A stretch of DNA of 64,000 nucleotides from Cellulomonas sp. PhB150 (GCF_003755175.1 NZ_RKHX01000001.1:372001-436000), one strand, 5' to 3'; shown: positions 43,918 through 54,324, counted from the stretch's first letter. A program made the numbers and translations. The notes: generated from the letters alone by a model not told the origin.

Positions 43918-45930
43918 TCAGACCTGCACGCGCTCGCGCACCGCGGTGACGATGCGCTCGATCGCCTCGGCGACCGGCACGCCGTTGTCCTGGCGCCCGT
44001 CGCGGTACCGGAACGAGACGGCGCCGGCCTCGGCGTCCTCACCGCCGGCGATGAGCACGAACGGGATCTTCTGCGTGCTCGCGTTGCGGATCTTCTTGCC
44101 GAACCGGTCGTCGCTGCGGTCCACCTCGGCACGGATGCCCTGGGCCCGCAGGCGGCCGACGACCTCGTCGAGGTACCCCTCGAACGGCTCGGCGACCGGC
44201 ACCGCGAGGACCTGGACCGGCGCGAGCCAGGCCGGGAACGCGCCCGCGTAGTGCTCGGTCAGGACCGCGAAGAACCGCTCGATCGAGCCGAACAGCGCGC
44301 GGTGGATCATCACGGGACGCTGACGAGAGCCGTCCGACGCGGTGTACTCCAGGTCGAACCGCTCCGGCAGGTTGAAGTCGAGCTGGATCGTCGACATCTG
44401 CCAGGTGCGACCCAGCGCGTCCTTGGCCTGGACGGAGATCTTCGGGCCGTAGAACGCGGCGCCGCCCGGGTCCGGGACGAGGTCGAGCCCGGACTCGGTG
44501 GCCACCTGGCGCAGCGTCTCGGTGGCCTCCTCCCAGGTCGCGTCGTCGCCGACGGACTTCTCCGGGTTCTTGGTCGACAGCTCCAGGTAGAAGTCGTCGA
44601 GGCCGTAGTCCTTGAGCAGGTCCAGGACGAAGGTGAGCAGGCTGGTGAGCTCCTCCTTCATCTGCTCGCGCGTGGTGTAGATGTGCGCGTCGTCCTGCGT
44701 GAAGCCGCGCGCGCGGGTCATGCCGTGCACGACGCCCGACTTCTCGTACCGGTAGACGGTGCCGAACTCGAACAGCCGCAGCGGCAGCTCGCGGTAGGAC
44801 CGGCCGCGCGCCTTGAAGATGAGGTTGTGCATCGGGCAGTTCATCGGCTTGAGGTAGTAGTTCTGGCCCTGCTTGCGGATGTTGCCGTCGGCGTCGCGCT
44901 CCTCGTCGAGGGTCATCGGCGGGTACATGCCGTCGGCGTACCAGTCGAGGTGGCCCGAGATCTGGAAGAGCTGCTCCTTGGTGATGTGCGGGGTGTTGAC
45001 GAACGAGTAGCCCGCCTCCACGTGCCGCTGCCGGGAGTAGTGCTCCATCTCCATGCGGATGACGCCGCCCTTGGGGTGGAACACCGCCAGGCCGGACCCG
45101 ATCTCCTCGGGGAAGGAGAACAGGTCGAGCTCGTTGCCGAGCTTGCGGTGGTCGCGGCGCTCCGCCTCGGCGATGCGCTCGAGGTACGCACGCAGCTCGT
45201 CCTTGGTCGGCCACGCCGTGCCGTAGACGCGCTGCAGCTGCGGGTTCTTCTCGCTGCCGCGCCAGTAGGCGGCGGCGCTGCGGGTCAGCTGGAACCCGTT
45301 GCCGAGCACGCGGGTGGTCGGGACGTGCGGGCCGCGGCACAGGTCCTGCCAGACGACGGCCTCGGTCTCGCGGCCGGCGCCGCGCACGTTCTGGTAGATC
45401 GAGAGGCCGCCCAGGCCGACCTCGACGGACGCGCCGTCGGCCGCGGCCGGGTCGCCCTTGAGGCCGATGAGCTCGAGCTTGTACGGCTCCTCGCGCAGCT
45501 CGGCGCGAGCCTCCGCCTCCGTGACGTCCCAGCGCCGGAAGGTCTGGCCCTCCTTGACGATGCGGCCCATCACCTTCTCGATGGCCTTGAGGTCCTCCGG
45601 GGTGAACGGGGTGTCCACGTCGAAGTCGTAGTAGAAGCCGTCGGTGATCGGCGGGCCGATGCCGAGCTTGGCGGTCGGGTTGACCTCCTGGACCGCCTGC
45701 GCGAGCACGTGCGCGGCCGAGTGCCGCAGCACGGCGAGGCCGTCGGGCTCGTCGATCGTCACGGGCTCGACGACCTTGGCGTCGTCGAGCGGCAGGTGCA
45801 GGTCGCGGAGCTCGCCGTCCACGCGGACGACGAGGACGTCGCGGCGGTTGCCGAACAGGTCCGCACCGGTCGTCCCCGGCTCCACGGTGGTCGCAGTTCC
45901 GTCGACGGTGAGGGTCAGCAGCTCGGGCAC
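43918..45930 (-). CDS. thrS: Threonyl-tRNA synthetase
   Basis: 670 residues from GTG 45930, eight bases after GGAGA. Class II synthetase charging tRNA-Thr. Domain order: TGS (about 1-60), editing/SAD domain with H-S-A-A-H-V-L-A (about 91-98) and a zinc-binding C-R-G-P-H-V-P, then the catalytic core with M-N-C-P-M-H (about 365), [21 protein letters not shown] motif 2 region, and motif 3 [11 protein letters not shown]. The C-terminal anticodon-binding domain has F-G-K-K-I-R-N-A. It heads a six-gene operon ending at 39882. Confidence 0.97.
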   Translation of the reverse strand: MPELLTLTVDGTATTVEPGTTGADLFGNRRDVLVVRVDGELRDLHLPLDDAKVVEPVTIDEPDGLAVLRHSAAHVLAQAVQEVNPTAKLGIGPPITDGFYYDFDVDTPFTPEDLKAIEKVMGRIVKEGQTFRRWDVTEAEARAELREEPYKLELIGLKGDPAAADGASVEVGLGGLSIYQNVRGAGRETEAVVWQDLCRGPHVPTTRVLGNGFQLTRSAAAYWRGSEKNPQLQRVYGTAWPTKDELRAYLERIAEAERRDHRKLGNELDLFSFPEEIGSGLAVFHPKGGVIRMEMEHYSRQRHVEAGYSFVNTPHITKEQLFQISGHLDWYADGMYPPMTLDEERDADGNIRKQGQNYYLKPMNCPMHNLIFKARGRSYRELPLRLFEFGTVYRYEKSGVVHGMTRARGFTQDDAHIYTTREQMKEELTSLLTFVLDLLKDYGLDDFYLELSTKNPEKSVGDDATWEEATETLRQVATESGLDLVPDPGGAAFYGPKISVQAKDALGRTWQMSTIQLDFNLPERFDLEYTASDGSRQRPVMIHRALFGSIERFFAVLTEHYAGAFPAWLAPVQVLAVPVAEPFEGYLDEVVGRLRAQGIRAEVDRSDDRFGKKIRNASTQKIPFVLIAGGEDAEAGAVSFRYRDGRQDNGVPVAEAIERIVTAVRERVQV

Positions 45931-45953
45931 CGGGTCAGTCTCCGTTCGTGGCC

Positions 45954-46012
45954 GCCCACCCGTGCGGTGGGCCGCGCACGATGCTACCGGCGCGGGCCCA
46001 CGCGGCCCGCGC
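45954..46012 (-). promoter_or_regulatory. Two hairpins in the thrS leader
   Basis: A 7-bp stem with a 5-base loop (45954-45972) and a 9-bp stem with a 5-base loop (45990-45998 with 46004-46012) lie upstream of thrS. A TAGCAT at 45981-45986 (minus strand) between them could be a -10 element. No T-box sequence is recognisable. Their role is uncertain. Confidence 0.35.
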
Positions 46013-46044
46013 GCTTTGTCGACCGGAAGCCCCGCAGACGCAGA

Positions 46045-46072
46045 CGAGGCCCCCTCCGGAGAGGGGGCCTCG
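46045..46072 (-). terminator. Terminator after tRNA-Val (CAC)
   Basis: A perfect 12-bp stem (CGAGGCCCCCTC) with a 4-base loop begins 8 bases after the tRNA CCA end. It separates the tRNA transcript from thrS. Confidence 0.85.
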
Positions 46073-46079
46073 TGCGTGC

Positions 46080-46155
46080 TGGTGGGCGATACCGGACTCG
46101 AACCGATGACCTCCTCGGTGTGAACGAGGCGCTCTACCAACTGAGCCAATCGCCC
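46080..46155 (-). tRNA. tRNA-Val (anticodon CAC), CCA encoded
   Basis: Complete cloverleaf: acceptor GGGCGAT paired with ATCGCCC, D-arm GGCTCAGTTGGTAGAGC, anticodon stem CCTCG/CGAGG enclosing TTCACAC (anticodon CAC), T-arm GGTTCGAGTCC. Discriminator A and CCA are genomically encoded (46083-46080). It decodes GUG. Confidence 0.97.
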
Positions 46156-46414
46156 GTCACCGTCCTGCGACGGCCACGGGTCACCCGGGGGTGACGTCGA
46201 GGAAGGATGCTACCCATAATGAGCCCAGATTCCGAACCGATGGGATGGAAGCGCTCTCCCTCGGAGGTCTGGGTCGTTGCACCCCATTCGTGGGCGTACG
46301 TCTGGGTGAACATCGCCCGGACAACCTTCAAAATCGGGGCGGCGCTGCCATAGTGGGACCTGCAGCCCTTGACCGCAGTGTCCGACATCTCGTACTCAGG
46401 ACCAGGAGGACCCG

Positions 46415-46843
46415 ATGACTCAGTCGCCGTACGACGTCGTCGAGGTCGTCGCCATGCAGCTGATCGGTTCTGACGCGAGCGTCATCCCGGTCAGTGCGGA
46501 GCTGTCATTCCGGACCTCCGACCCGTACACCGTGCGCGCCGTCTTCACCGGCCCGCACACGATGTCGACGTGGCTCGTCGGCCGCGAGCTCCTCTCGCTG
46601 GGGATGCACGCGACCTCCGAGGCGCCCGCCGGCACGGGTGACGTCCAGGTGTGGCGCGACGAAGACCCCGACTACACGCTCGTGTCGCTCAGCGGCGTCG
46701 AGGGCAGCGCGTTGCTCGCAGCCCCCAGCGAGCCCATCGTCCGGTTCCTGGCCGGCACCGAGGCGCTCGTGCCGATCGGCACCGAGAGCGACCGCATGGA
46801 GTCCGAGATCACGGCTCTCATCGCGGCACTGCTCACCGCCTGA
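46415..46843 (+). CDS. SsgA-family sporulation/cell-division regulator
   Basis: 142 residues, ATG 46415 with AGGAGGA upstream. The SsgA-like fold is marked by V-P-V-S-A-E-L-S-F-R-T-S-D-P-Y-T-V-R-A-V-F (about 28-48), W-L-V-G-R-E-L-L (about 57-64) and the C-terminal F-L-x-x-T segment. SsgA-like proteins recruit FtsZ in spore-forming Streptomyces; SsgB is the most widespread and probably matches here, but the paralogue is not certain. The 260-base upstream region is more AT-rich than the neighbourhood; TTCAAA (46327) and CATAGT (46349) with a 16-base gap are a weak promoter candidate. Confidence 0.88.
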   Translation: MTQSPYDVVEVVAMQLIGSDASVIPVSAELSFRTSDPYTVRAVFTGPHTMSTWLVGRELLSLGMHATSEAPAGTGDVQVWRDEDPDYTLVSLSGVEGSALLAAPSEPIVRFLAGTEALVPIGTESDRMESEITALIAALLTA

Positions 46844-46896
46844 CCCGACCCGCTCCTCGACCGGTTCCGCCTCCTGGCGGGGCCGGTCGTCGCACG

Positions 46897-47748
46897 TCAG
46901 GGGTCGAGGTCGTCGGCCGCGCGTGCCTGGAAGACCCGCTGCATCTCGACCGACACCGGGCCGAGGGCCACGTCCCGGCCGTCGAGGGACGCGACCGGCG
47001 AGACGTTGCGGATCGACCCGCTGAGCGTCAGGTGCGCCGACCCGGCGAGGACCTCGTCGAGCACCTCGTAGGGCAGGGTCTCCTCGCGCGCCGGCAGGCC
47101 GGCGTCGGCCGCCCACTCGAGCAGCAGCTCGCGCGTGATCCCCGCGAGGCAGCCGCTGGCCAGGGGCGGCGTGAGCAGCACGCCGTCGCGCTCCACGACC
47201 ACGTTGGACCCCGTACCCTCGCACAGCTCGCCGACGGTGTTGGCCAGGACCGCCTCGTCGGCCCCCTGGCGGTACGCCTCGGCGAGGGCGACGACGTTCT
47301 CGGCGTAGGAGATCGTCTTGAGGCCCGCGACGGCGGAGCGCTCGTTGCGGACCCACGGCACGCGCACGGCACGCGAGGTCGCGTTGCGGGTGGCGGGGCC
47401 GGCCAGCACGACGAGCGTCGCGCGCTGCTCGGCCTCCGGGAGGCGGTTCGAGCCGAGCGGCCCCGGTCCGCCGGTGTAGGTGATGCGCAACCGGCCGGCA
47501 CCGGGGGCCGCGGCGAGCACGGCCGCGGTGGCGGTGCGGACCTCGTCCTCGTCGGGTGCGGGCAGGCCCAGCCCGGCGGCCGACCGCTCGAGACGCCGCA
47601 GGTGCCGTGTGAGGGCGAACGCCTGCCCGCCGTAGACCGCACAGGTCTCGAAGACCCCGTCGCCGACCGTCAGGCCGTGGTCCACGCCGGTCGCGACCAG
47701 CTCGTCGGCCTCGCGCAGCCGCCCTGCTGCCCAGATCACCACGCTCAT
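46897..47748 (-). CDS. pabC: Class IV PLP aminotransferase, probable aminodeoxychorismate lyase
   Basis: 283 residues, ATG 47748. Fold type IV (D-amino acid aminotransferase/branched-chain aminotransferase/ADC lyase). D-H-G-L-T-V-G-D-G-V-F-E-T is the N-terminal motif; the PLP lysine is in G-L-K-T-I-S-Y (about 146), and E-L-C-E-G-T-G-S-N-V and S-G-C-L-A-G-I-T-R are typical of the C-terminal half. It lies 12 bases downstream of pabB, so conversion of aminodeoxychorismate to p-aminobenzoate for folate is the most likely role. A branched-chain or D-amino acid transaminase is the alternative. Confidence 0.85.
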   Translation of the reverse strand: MSVVIWAAGRLREADELVATGVDHGLTVGDGVFETCAVYGGQAFALTRHLRRLERSAAGLGLPAPDEDEVRTATAAVLAAAPGAGRLRITYTGGPGPLGSNRLPEAEQRATLVVLAGPATRNATSRAVRVPWVRNERSAVAGLKTISYAENVVALAEAYRQGADEAVLANTVGELCEGTGSNVVVERDGVLLTPPLASGCLAGITRELLLEWAADAGLPAREETLPYEVLDEVLAGSAHLTLSGSIRNVSPVASLDGRDVALGPVSVEMQRVFQARAADDLDP

Positions 47749-47760
47749 GGCGTCAGTCTG

Positions 47761-48798
47761 TCATCGGCCGGACGTGCCGGAGGCGAGGCCGACGAGGCGC
47801 GCCGCCTTGAGCTGCGTCTCGGCCCACTCGGCCTCCGCCTCGCTCCCCCACGTGATCCCGGCCCCCGTGCCGAACCGGAGCACGCCGTCCGCCCACCAGA
47901 AGGTGCGGATGGCGACCGCGAGCTCGGCCCGCGTGCGGCCGTCGGCGTCGACGTGCACCCAGCCGAACGCGCCGCAGTACGGCCCGCGCGCCTCGGGCTC
48001 CAGGTCGGCGATGATCCGCAGCGCGGCGGACTTGGGCGCGCCGGACACCGATCCCGGCGGGTAGGTCGCGTCGAGCAGCCGTGCCCACAGGTCCGCGTCG
48101 GACGCACCGACGAGGCGTCCCTGCACGGTCGAGACGAGGTGCGTCAGGCCCGGGTGCTCCTCGACCCCCAGGAGCGTGGTCACCTCGACCGTGCCGGGCT
48201 CGCAGACGTGCTGGAGGTCGTTGCGCACCAGGTCGGTGATCATGACGTTCTCGGCGCGGTCCTTGCCGGTCAGGCCCGCGCGCGTGGGCGCGGTCCCCTT
48301 GATGGGCGCGGACGTCACGACGTCGCCGTCGATGCGCAGGTACAGCTCGGGCGACGCGCACACCACCCACGCCCCGTCGACCTGGATGCCGCCGGCGTAC
48401 GGCGCGGGGTTGCCCCGGGCCAGCAGGCCGGCGAGCGCGCGCGCGTCCGGCTCGTCGGGCACGTCGACGCTCATGACCCGGCAGAGGTTCGCCTGGTAGA
48501 CGTCGCCCTCGAGGATCCGCGCACGCACGTCCTCGACGGCCTCGACGTACGCGTCGTGGCCGAGTGACGAGCGCCACGTCCCGGCGACCGGGTGGTGCTC
48601 GGCCGGCTCGGGGACGCTCGTCGCCTCGTCGAACCGGAACGCCCGCACGCGCCCGTCGAACTCCCCCACCACGACCCACCATCCGGGCTCGCGAAGGCGT
48701 TCTGGCTGGTCAGAGACGTCGATGACGTCCGTGACCCCCTCGAGCTCGACGCCCGCGAACCAGGCTCGACCCGGCGCGCGTCGTGGCTGATCCGGCAT
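47761..48798 (-). CDS. pabB: Aminodeoxychorismate synthase component I (PabB-like)
   Basis: 345 residues, ATG 48798; a longer reading would start inside a basic, atypical segment. Chorismate-binding domain with G-D-V-Y-Q-A-N-L (about 117-124), P-I-K-G-T-A-P, R-A-E-N-V-M-I-T-D-L-V-R-N-D-L, P-P-G-S-V-S-G-A-P-K (about 262-271) and the final G-A-G-I-T-W-G-S. These residues bind Mg2+ and chorismate. Shorter than TrpE and paired with a class IV enzyme, so PabB is preferred over anthranilate or salicylate synthase. No glutaminase (PabA) gene is adjacent. Confidence 0.88.
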   Translation of the reverse strand: MPDQPRRAPGRAWFAGVELEGVTDVIDVSDQPERLREPGWWVVVGEFDGRVRAFRFDEATSVPEPAEHHPVAGTWRSSLGHDAYVEAVEDVRARILEGDVYQANLCRVMSVDVPDEPDARALAGLLARGNPAPYAGGIQVDGAWVVCASPELYLRIDGDVVTSAPIKGTAPTRAGLTGKDRAENVMITDLVRNDLQHVCEPGTVEVTTLLGVEEHPGLTHLVSTVQGRLVGASDADLWARLLDATYPPGSVSGAPKSAALRIIADLEPEARGPYCGAFGWVHVDADGRTRAELAVAIRTFWWADGVLRFGTGAGITWGSEAEAEWAETQLKAARLVGLASGTSGR

Positions 48799-48876
48799 GT
48801 GCACACGGTATCGAGGCCGTGACGAGTGCCCGAACGGCGCCTGAATCCGCAGGATCATCGGGGCGGCGGGGGCCAG

Positions 48877-48907
48877 TTGGACGATCGCCGCAAGACTCGG
48901 TTAGAGT
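48877..48907 (+). promoter_or_regulatory. Sigma-70-type promoter for the tRNA operon
   Basis: TTGGAC (48877-48882) and TAGAGT (48902-48907) with a 19-base gap lie 45 bases upstream of tRNA-Gly. An offset -10 reading (TTAGAG) gives an 18-base gap. Confidence 0.55.
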
Positions 48908-48951
48908 CTGGGACGCACACGGAACGCCGGTGAGAACCGGGGGACGTGCGT

Positions 48952-49023
48952 GCGGACGTGGCTCAGTGGTAGAGCATCACCTTGCCAAGGTGAGGGTCGC
49001 GGGTTCGAATCCCGTCGTCCGCT
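48952..49023 (+). tRNA. tRNA-Gly (anticodon GCC)
   Basis: Acceptor GCGGACG pairs with CGTCCGC; the anticodon stem CACC/GGTG encloses TTGCCAA (anticodon GCC); T-arm GGGTTCGAATCCC. Discriminator T. CCA is not encoded. First gene of a three-tRNA operon. Confidence 0.97.
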
Positions 49024-49070
49024 CGGAGACATTCCTTCTCGGCCCAGGCCGCGCGGGACTGCGGTCTCAA

Positions 49071-49141
49071 GGTGGAGTGGCCGAGTGGCGAGGCAGCGGC
49101 CTGCAAAGCCGTATACGTGGGTTCGAATCCCATCTCCACCT
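49071..49141 (+). tRNA. tRNA-Cys (anticodon GCA)
   Basis: Acceptor GGTGGAG pairs with CTCCACC; anticodon loop CTGCAAA (anticodon GCA) on a GCGGC/GCCGT stem; T-arm GGGTTCGAATCCC. Discriminator T at 49141, with no encoded CCA. It is 47 bases after tRNA-Gly. Confidence 0.97.
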
Positions 49142-49156
49142 CGCAGAAGTAGCTAT

Positions 49157-49231
49157 GGGCGATTGGCGCAGCGGTAGCGCGCTTCCCTGACACGGAAGAG
49201 GTCACTGGTTCGATCCCAGTATCGCCCACCA
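49157..49231 (+). tRNA. tRNA-Val (anticodon GAC), CCA encoded
   Basis: Acceptor GGGCGAT pairs with ATCGCCC; anticodon stem CTTCC/GGAAG encloses CTGACAC (anticodon GAC); T-arm CTGGTTCGATCCCAG. Discriminator A is followed by encoded CCA (49229-49231). It is 15 bases after tRNA-Cys. Confidence 0.97.
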
Positions 49232-49247
49232 GAAGTGCAGCAGGTCA

Positions 49248-49270
49248 GGCCATCCTCCGGGGTGGCCTTT
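49248..49270 (+). terminator. Terminator of the tRNA operon
   Basis: GGCCATCC pairs with GGGTGGCC (one G-T pair) around TCCG and is followed by TTT, 16 bases after the last tRNA. Confidence 0.75.
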
Positions 49271-49371
49271 CGTGCGTCCGGGCCCCGTTCTAGCCGAACG
49301 AAAGTCCTCGCCTAATCGATTTTCCGGCTAGCCGGTGCCGCTCCGTGGTGGGCAGGGTGGCCGCGTTCCCC

Positions 49372-51024
<1,653 letters not shown>

Positions 51025-51039
51025 CCGACACCCGTAGCG

Positions 51040-51070
51040 AGGGTGGGGCGTCCACGCGACGCCTCACCCT
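51040..51070 (+). terminator. Hairpin between the xylanase and arabinofuranosidase genes
   Basis: A 13-bp stem with one G-T pair (51040-51052 with 51058-51070) closes a 5-base loop 15 bases after the xylanase stop. No strong U-tract follows. It may partly terminate or protect the 3' end of the xylanase message. Confidence 0.55.
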
Positions 51071-51095
51071 TGCGTCCCCCGAAGGAGTGGGAACC

Positions 51096-52583
51096 ATGAA
51101 GCACGCACAACGACCCGGCAGGCTTCGTCTGCCGGCTCTGGTCCTGGCACTGGCGGTCGCCGCTACCGGCGCCGTCGCCACGCTCGCGGCGCCCGCCGCG
51201 ACGGCTGCGTCCATCGACACGACCGGCTCGTACGTCCTGGTCAACCGGAACAGCGGAAAGGCCCTCGACGTCTACAACCTCGCGACCAACGACGGCGCAC
51301 GCATCGCGCAGTGGGCTCGCAACGACGGCAGCCAGCAGCAGTGGCAGTTCGTCGACTCCGGCAACGGCTTCTACCGCCTCAAGTCGCGGCTGTCGGGCAA
51401 GGTCCTCGACGTGTCCAACAGGTCCACCGCCGACGGCGCCGCCCTCATCCAGTGGACCGACAACAACGCCACGAACCAGCAGTTCAGCATCCAGGACGTC
51501 GACGGCTACATCCAGCTGATCAGCCGGAACAGCGGCAAGGCGGTCGAGGTCCAGGGCGCGTCCACCGCCGACGGCGCCAACGTCGTGCAGTACTCCGACT
51601 GGAACGGGAGCAACCAGCAGTGGCAGCTCGTCCGGGTCGGGGGCTCCACGCCCACGACGCCGCCGCCGTCGGGCTCGTGCACCCTCCCGTCGTCGTACCG
51701 GTGGAGCTCCACCGGCTCGCTGGCCACGCCGCGCTCGGGCTGGGCGTCCCTCAAGGACTTCACCACGGCCGAGTACAACGGCAGGCACCTCGTCTACGCG
51801 ACGACCCACGACAACGGCTCGTCGTGGGGCTCGATGAGCTTCGGTCTCTTCTCGAGCTGGTCCGACATGGGCTCCGCTCCGCAGAACGCGATGTCCTCCG
51901 CGACGGTCGCCCCGTCGCTGTTCTACTTCGCGCCGAAGAACATCTGGGTGCTGACCTACCAGTGGGGCGGGACCGCGTTCTCCTACCGCACGTCCAGCGA
52001 CCCGACGAACGCCAACGGCTGGTCGGCGCCGCAGACCCTGTTCTCGGGCAGCATCTCCGGCTCGGGGACGGGCCCGATCGACCAGACGGTCATCGGCGAC
52101 GGCACGAACATGTACCTGTTCTTCGCCGGCGACAACGGGAAGATCTACCGCGCGAGCATGCCGATCGGGAACTTCCCGGGCAGCTTCGGCTCGTCGTCGA
52201 CGATCGTCATGAGCGACAGCACGAACAACCTGTTCGAGGCTCCGCAGGTCTACAAGGTCAAGGGCCAGAACCAGTACCTGATGATCGTCGAGGCGATCGG
52301 GGCCAACGGCCGGTACTTCCGCTCGTTCACCGCGAGCAGCCTCTCCGGGTCCTGGACTCCCCAGGCCGCGAGCGAGGGCAACCCGTTCGCGGGCAAGGCC
52401 AACAGCGGCGCGACGTGGACGAACGACACCAGCCACGGCGAGCTGATCCGCGCGAGCAACGACCAGACGATGACGATCGACCCGTGCAACCTGCAGCTGC
52501 TCTACCAGGGTCGCTCCCCCAGCTCGGGCGGCGACTACGGCCTGCTGCCGTACCGACCGGGGCTGCTGACGCTCCAGCGGTGA
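51096..52583 (+). CDS. Secreted GH62 alpha-L-arabinofuranosidase with N-terminal CBM13
   Basis: 495 residues, ATG 51096 after GAAGGAG. A signal peptide (about 1-38), then the CBM13 (40-182), a Thr/Pro linker (T-T-P-P-P-S) and a GH62 domain (about 190-495). GH62 landmarks are W-A-S-L-K-D-F-T (base aspartate), G-P-I-D-Q-T-V-I (second aspartate) and F-E-A-P-Q-V-Y-K (acid glutamate), a five-blade propeller family specific for arabinose side chains on xylan. It would remove arabinose so that the neighbouring xylanase can work. Module order is reversed relative to the xylanase. Confidence 0.93.
   Translation: MKHAQRPGRLRLPALVLALAVAATGAVATLAAPAATAASIDTTGSYVLVNRNSGKALDVYNLATNDGARIAQWARNDGSQQQWQFVDSGNGFYRLKSRLSGKVLDVSNRSTADGAALIQWTDNNATNQQFSIQDVDGYIQLISRNSGKAVEVQGASTADGANVVQYSDWNGSNQQWQLVRVGGSTPTTPPPSGSCTLPSSYRWSSTGSLATPRSGWASLKDFTTAEYNGRHLVYATTHDNGSSWGSMSFGLFSSWSDMGSAPQNAMSSATVAPSLFYFAPKNIWVLTYQWGGTAFSYRTSSDPTNANGWSAPQTLFSGSISGSGTGPIDQTVIGDGTNMYLFFAGDNGKIYRASMPIGNFPGSFGSSSTIVMSDSTNNLFEAPQVYKVKGQNQYLMIVEAIGANGRYFRSFTASSLSGSWTPQAASEGNPFAGKANSGATWTNDTSHGELIRASNDQTMTIDPCNLQLLYQGRSPSSGGDYGLLPYRPGLLTLQR
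51213..51641 (+). repeat. CBM13 module, copy 2 (start of GH62 protein)
   Basis: A 429-base module of the same length and reading frame content as 50593-51021. The first and last thirds are most alike at DNA level, and the middle part has diverged, which suggests duplication followed by divergence or patchy gene conversion. Confidence 0.9.
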
Positions 52584-52591
52584 GGGACGCG

Positions 52592-52681
52592 GCGGCGTCT
52601 GGACGCCGCGGCTGAACACCTGCGCGCGCAGGTGGCGCCCGGCGGGCGCCCGACTGCGGTCCGTCTCAGACGGACGAGTCG
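52592..52681. repeat. Cluster of four palindromes after the GH62 gene
   Basis: In 90 bases: GCGGCGT hairpin (52592-52609), CACCTGCGCGCGCAGGTG (52617-52634, a perfect palindrome), GGCGCCC hairpin (52634-52650) and GTCCGTCT hairpin (52659-52675), the last extended by CGACT/AGTCG pairs to 52651-52681. They begin 9 bases after the stop codon and probably act as a compound terminator. Confidence 0.75.
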
Positions 52682-52735
52682 GGCGCCGGCCAGCGGGTCC
52701 TCGCCCGCCTGCCATCGCGGGTCTATGTTCACGAG

Positions 52736-53341
52736 ATGGGAGACCGGGACCTCGTCGTCGACGGCTTTCGGATCGAGCCGCTCAGTCCGACGACGTGGGA
52801 GGCGTTCGCAGCGCTGGCCGAGCGCCACAACGGCGTCTGGGGCGGCTGCTGGTGCACCTACTTCCACCTCTACCCCGACCCGACGCAGGAGCGCCGCGAG
52901 CTCGGCCACCGCGAGTTCAAGCGCCGCCTCGTCGAGGCCGGTCGCGCGCACGCGGCGCTGGTCTTCGACGGTGACGTCGCGGTCGCGTGGGCGCAGTACG
53001 GGACGGTGGACGAGCTGGCGAACATCCACCACCGCAAGGAGTGGGAGCAAGGCGTGCCGCGCAGGCCGGACTTCCGGATCACGTGCCTGTTAGTGGACCG
53101 CGACTACCGCCGCAGAGGCATGGCCTCTGTCGCGGTCCGCGGCGCGCTCGCGCTCATCGCCGCGTCGGGAGGCGGACTGGTGGAGTCGTACCCGCACGAC
53201 CTGCCGCCGGACAAGAAGACCTCGGCGTCGTTCCTCTACAACGCGACGCGGACCATGTACGAGCAGCTCGGGTTCACGTACCAGCGCTCCAAGGGCAAGG
53301 GGAACTGCGTGATGACCACCCAGGTCCCGGCTGCAGGCTAG
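52736..53341 (+). CDS. GNAT-family acetyltransferase
   Basis: 201 residues, ATG 52736, with no evident Shine-Dalgarno but TATGTT six bases upstream, consistent with a leaderless mRNA. The acetyl-CoA-binding segment D-x-x-x-R-R-x-G-M-A appears as D-R-D-Y-R-R-R-G-M-A (about residues 121-130), and M-Y-E-Q-L-G-F closes the fold. The N-terminal part has a Cys/Trp-rich W-G-G-C-W-C-T-Y-F-H. The substrate is unknown. It converges on the GH43 gene, the two stops sharing CTAG. It appears unrelated to xylan use. Confidence 0.88.
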   Translation: MGDRDLVVDGFRIEPLSPTTWEAFAALAERHNGVWGGCWCTYFHLYPDPTQERRELGHREFKRRLVEAGRAHAALVFDGDVAVAWAQYGTVDELANIHHRKEWEQGVPRRPDFRITCLLVDRDYRRRGMASVAVRGALALIAASGGGLVESYPHDLPPDKKTSASFLYNATRTMYEQLGFTYQRSKGKGNCVMTTQVPAAG

Positions 53342-54324
53342 GTGCCGGGCAGCACGACCTGTAGCGAGCCGTCCTCTCCCCACGTCAGCGGCGCGCTGTG
53401 CATCGCCCGGTAGGTGTAAAGCTCGTCCCACGCATGGAACACCAGGACGTCGCCGTCGTCGGTGCGCACCACGTCCTGCCCACCGGGCCCGCGGAAGAGC
53501 CCGTCCGAGCCGGTGGTCGACAGCAGCGGCTCGGGCTGCTTCGTGTAGGGCCCGAGCAGGCTCGACGAGCGCGCGACGCCCGTGGCATAGGAGTCGCCGC
53601 CGTAGTCGTTGGCCGAGTACAGCAGCGCGTACTCGTCGTCGTGCCGCACGAGGACCGGCGCCTCGACGAGCGTGCCCTCCCAGGCCTGGCCCTGCTTGAG
53701 CAGGCGTGCGGGCTCCCCGACCAGCGAGAGGCCGTCATCGCTCAGTCGCGAGATCTCGATCCACGTGTCCAGGCCGCAGCAGTTGCCGTCGGTCTTCCAC
53801 AGCAGGTAGCGCGCGCCGTCGTCGTCGGTGAACGTGCTCGGGTCGATGGCTCCCCCTGCGTCGACCGGGCACACGAGCGGGTCGTCTCCCGCCGGGCCGT
53901 AGGTGCCGTCCGCCTCGGCGCTCGTCGCGACGCCGATGCACTGGCGGCCCGAGTCGGTGTCCTGGGCGGTCATGTACATGACCCAGGTGCCGTCGGCGCG
54001 CTGCGAGACGTCCGGCGCCCAGGTACGCCCCGCGGACGCCCACGCCGGGAGCACGGGCAGCGCGTCGCGGCGCTCGACGGTCCAGCCCGCCAGGTCCGGG
54101 CTCTGGGCGACGCGGATGTTGAGGCCCGAGGTGCCGGTGGCGAACGCGAGCCAGGTGTCGTCGACCGCGACGACGTCGGGATCGGGGAAGTCCTCGTCGA
54201 TCAGGGGCGCGCCAGGGGCCGCGGACGCCGTTGTCGCGCTGGGTGCCGGCCCGTCAGGTCCGGAGCTGCAGGCCGCCAGGCCGACGACAGCCGCGGCGAG
54301 CAGCAGCACCGCGCGGGGCCTCAC
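53338..54324 (-). CDS. GH43-like glycosidase lipoprotein
   Basis: 328 residues from GTG 54324 (GTGA overlap with the permease). The N-terminus is a lipoprotein signal with lipobox L-A-A-C at residues 16-19, so the enzyme is tethered outside the membrane. The five-blade fold motifs are D-P-D-V-V (base aspartate, about 47-49), A-G-G-A-I-D-P-S-T-F (second aspartate) and V-E-A-P-V-L (acid glutamate). It should be an arabinofuranosidase or xylosidase. Co-transcription with a sugar ABC importer suggests it trims oligosaccharides at the cell surface just before uptake. Confidence 0.9.
   Translation of the reverse strand: MRPRAVLLLAAAVVGLAACSSGPDGPAPSATTASAAPGAPLIDEDFPDPDVVAVDDTWLAFATGTSGLNIRVAQSPDLAGWTVERRDALPVLPAWASAGRTWAPDVSQRADGTWVMYMTAQDTDSGRQCIGVATSAEADGTYGPAGDDPLVCPVDAGGAIDPSTFTDDDGARYLLWKTDGNCCGLDTWIEISRLSDDGLSLVGEPARLLKQGQAWEGTLVEAPVLVRHDDEYALLYSANDYGGDSYATGVARSSSLLGPYTKQPEPLLSTTGSDGLFRGPGGQDVVRTDDGDVLVFHAWDELYTYRAMHSAPLTWGEDGSLQVVLPGT

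Noticed and set aside
45931-46072. Possible T-box riboswitch ahead of thrS
   Set aside because: No T-box sequence, specifier loop or antiterminator is visible; the strongest hairpin belongs to the tRNA-Val terminator.
43042-46194. Long plus-strand open frame antisense to thrS, HIT and pgsA
   Set aside because: Shadow of the minus-strand operon; low-complexity Val/Arg/Leu/Asp composition and no ribosome site.
46246-46259. TGGAAGCGCTCTCC resembling the CelR operator, upstream of the SsgA-like gene
   Set aside because: Only one half-site is intact and the gene has no link to cellulose use; probably chance.
49290-49335. CTAGCCG inverted repeat and CCGGCTAGCCGG palindrome before the xylanase as an attachment site
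   Set aside because: Although near a tRNA-Val gene, no duplicate of the tRNA 3' end and no integrase gene is visible.
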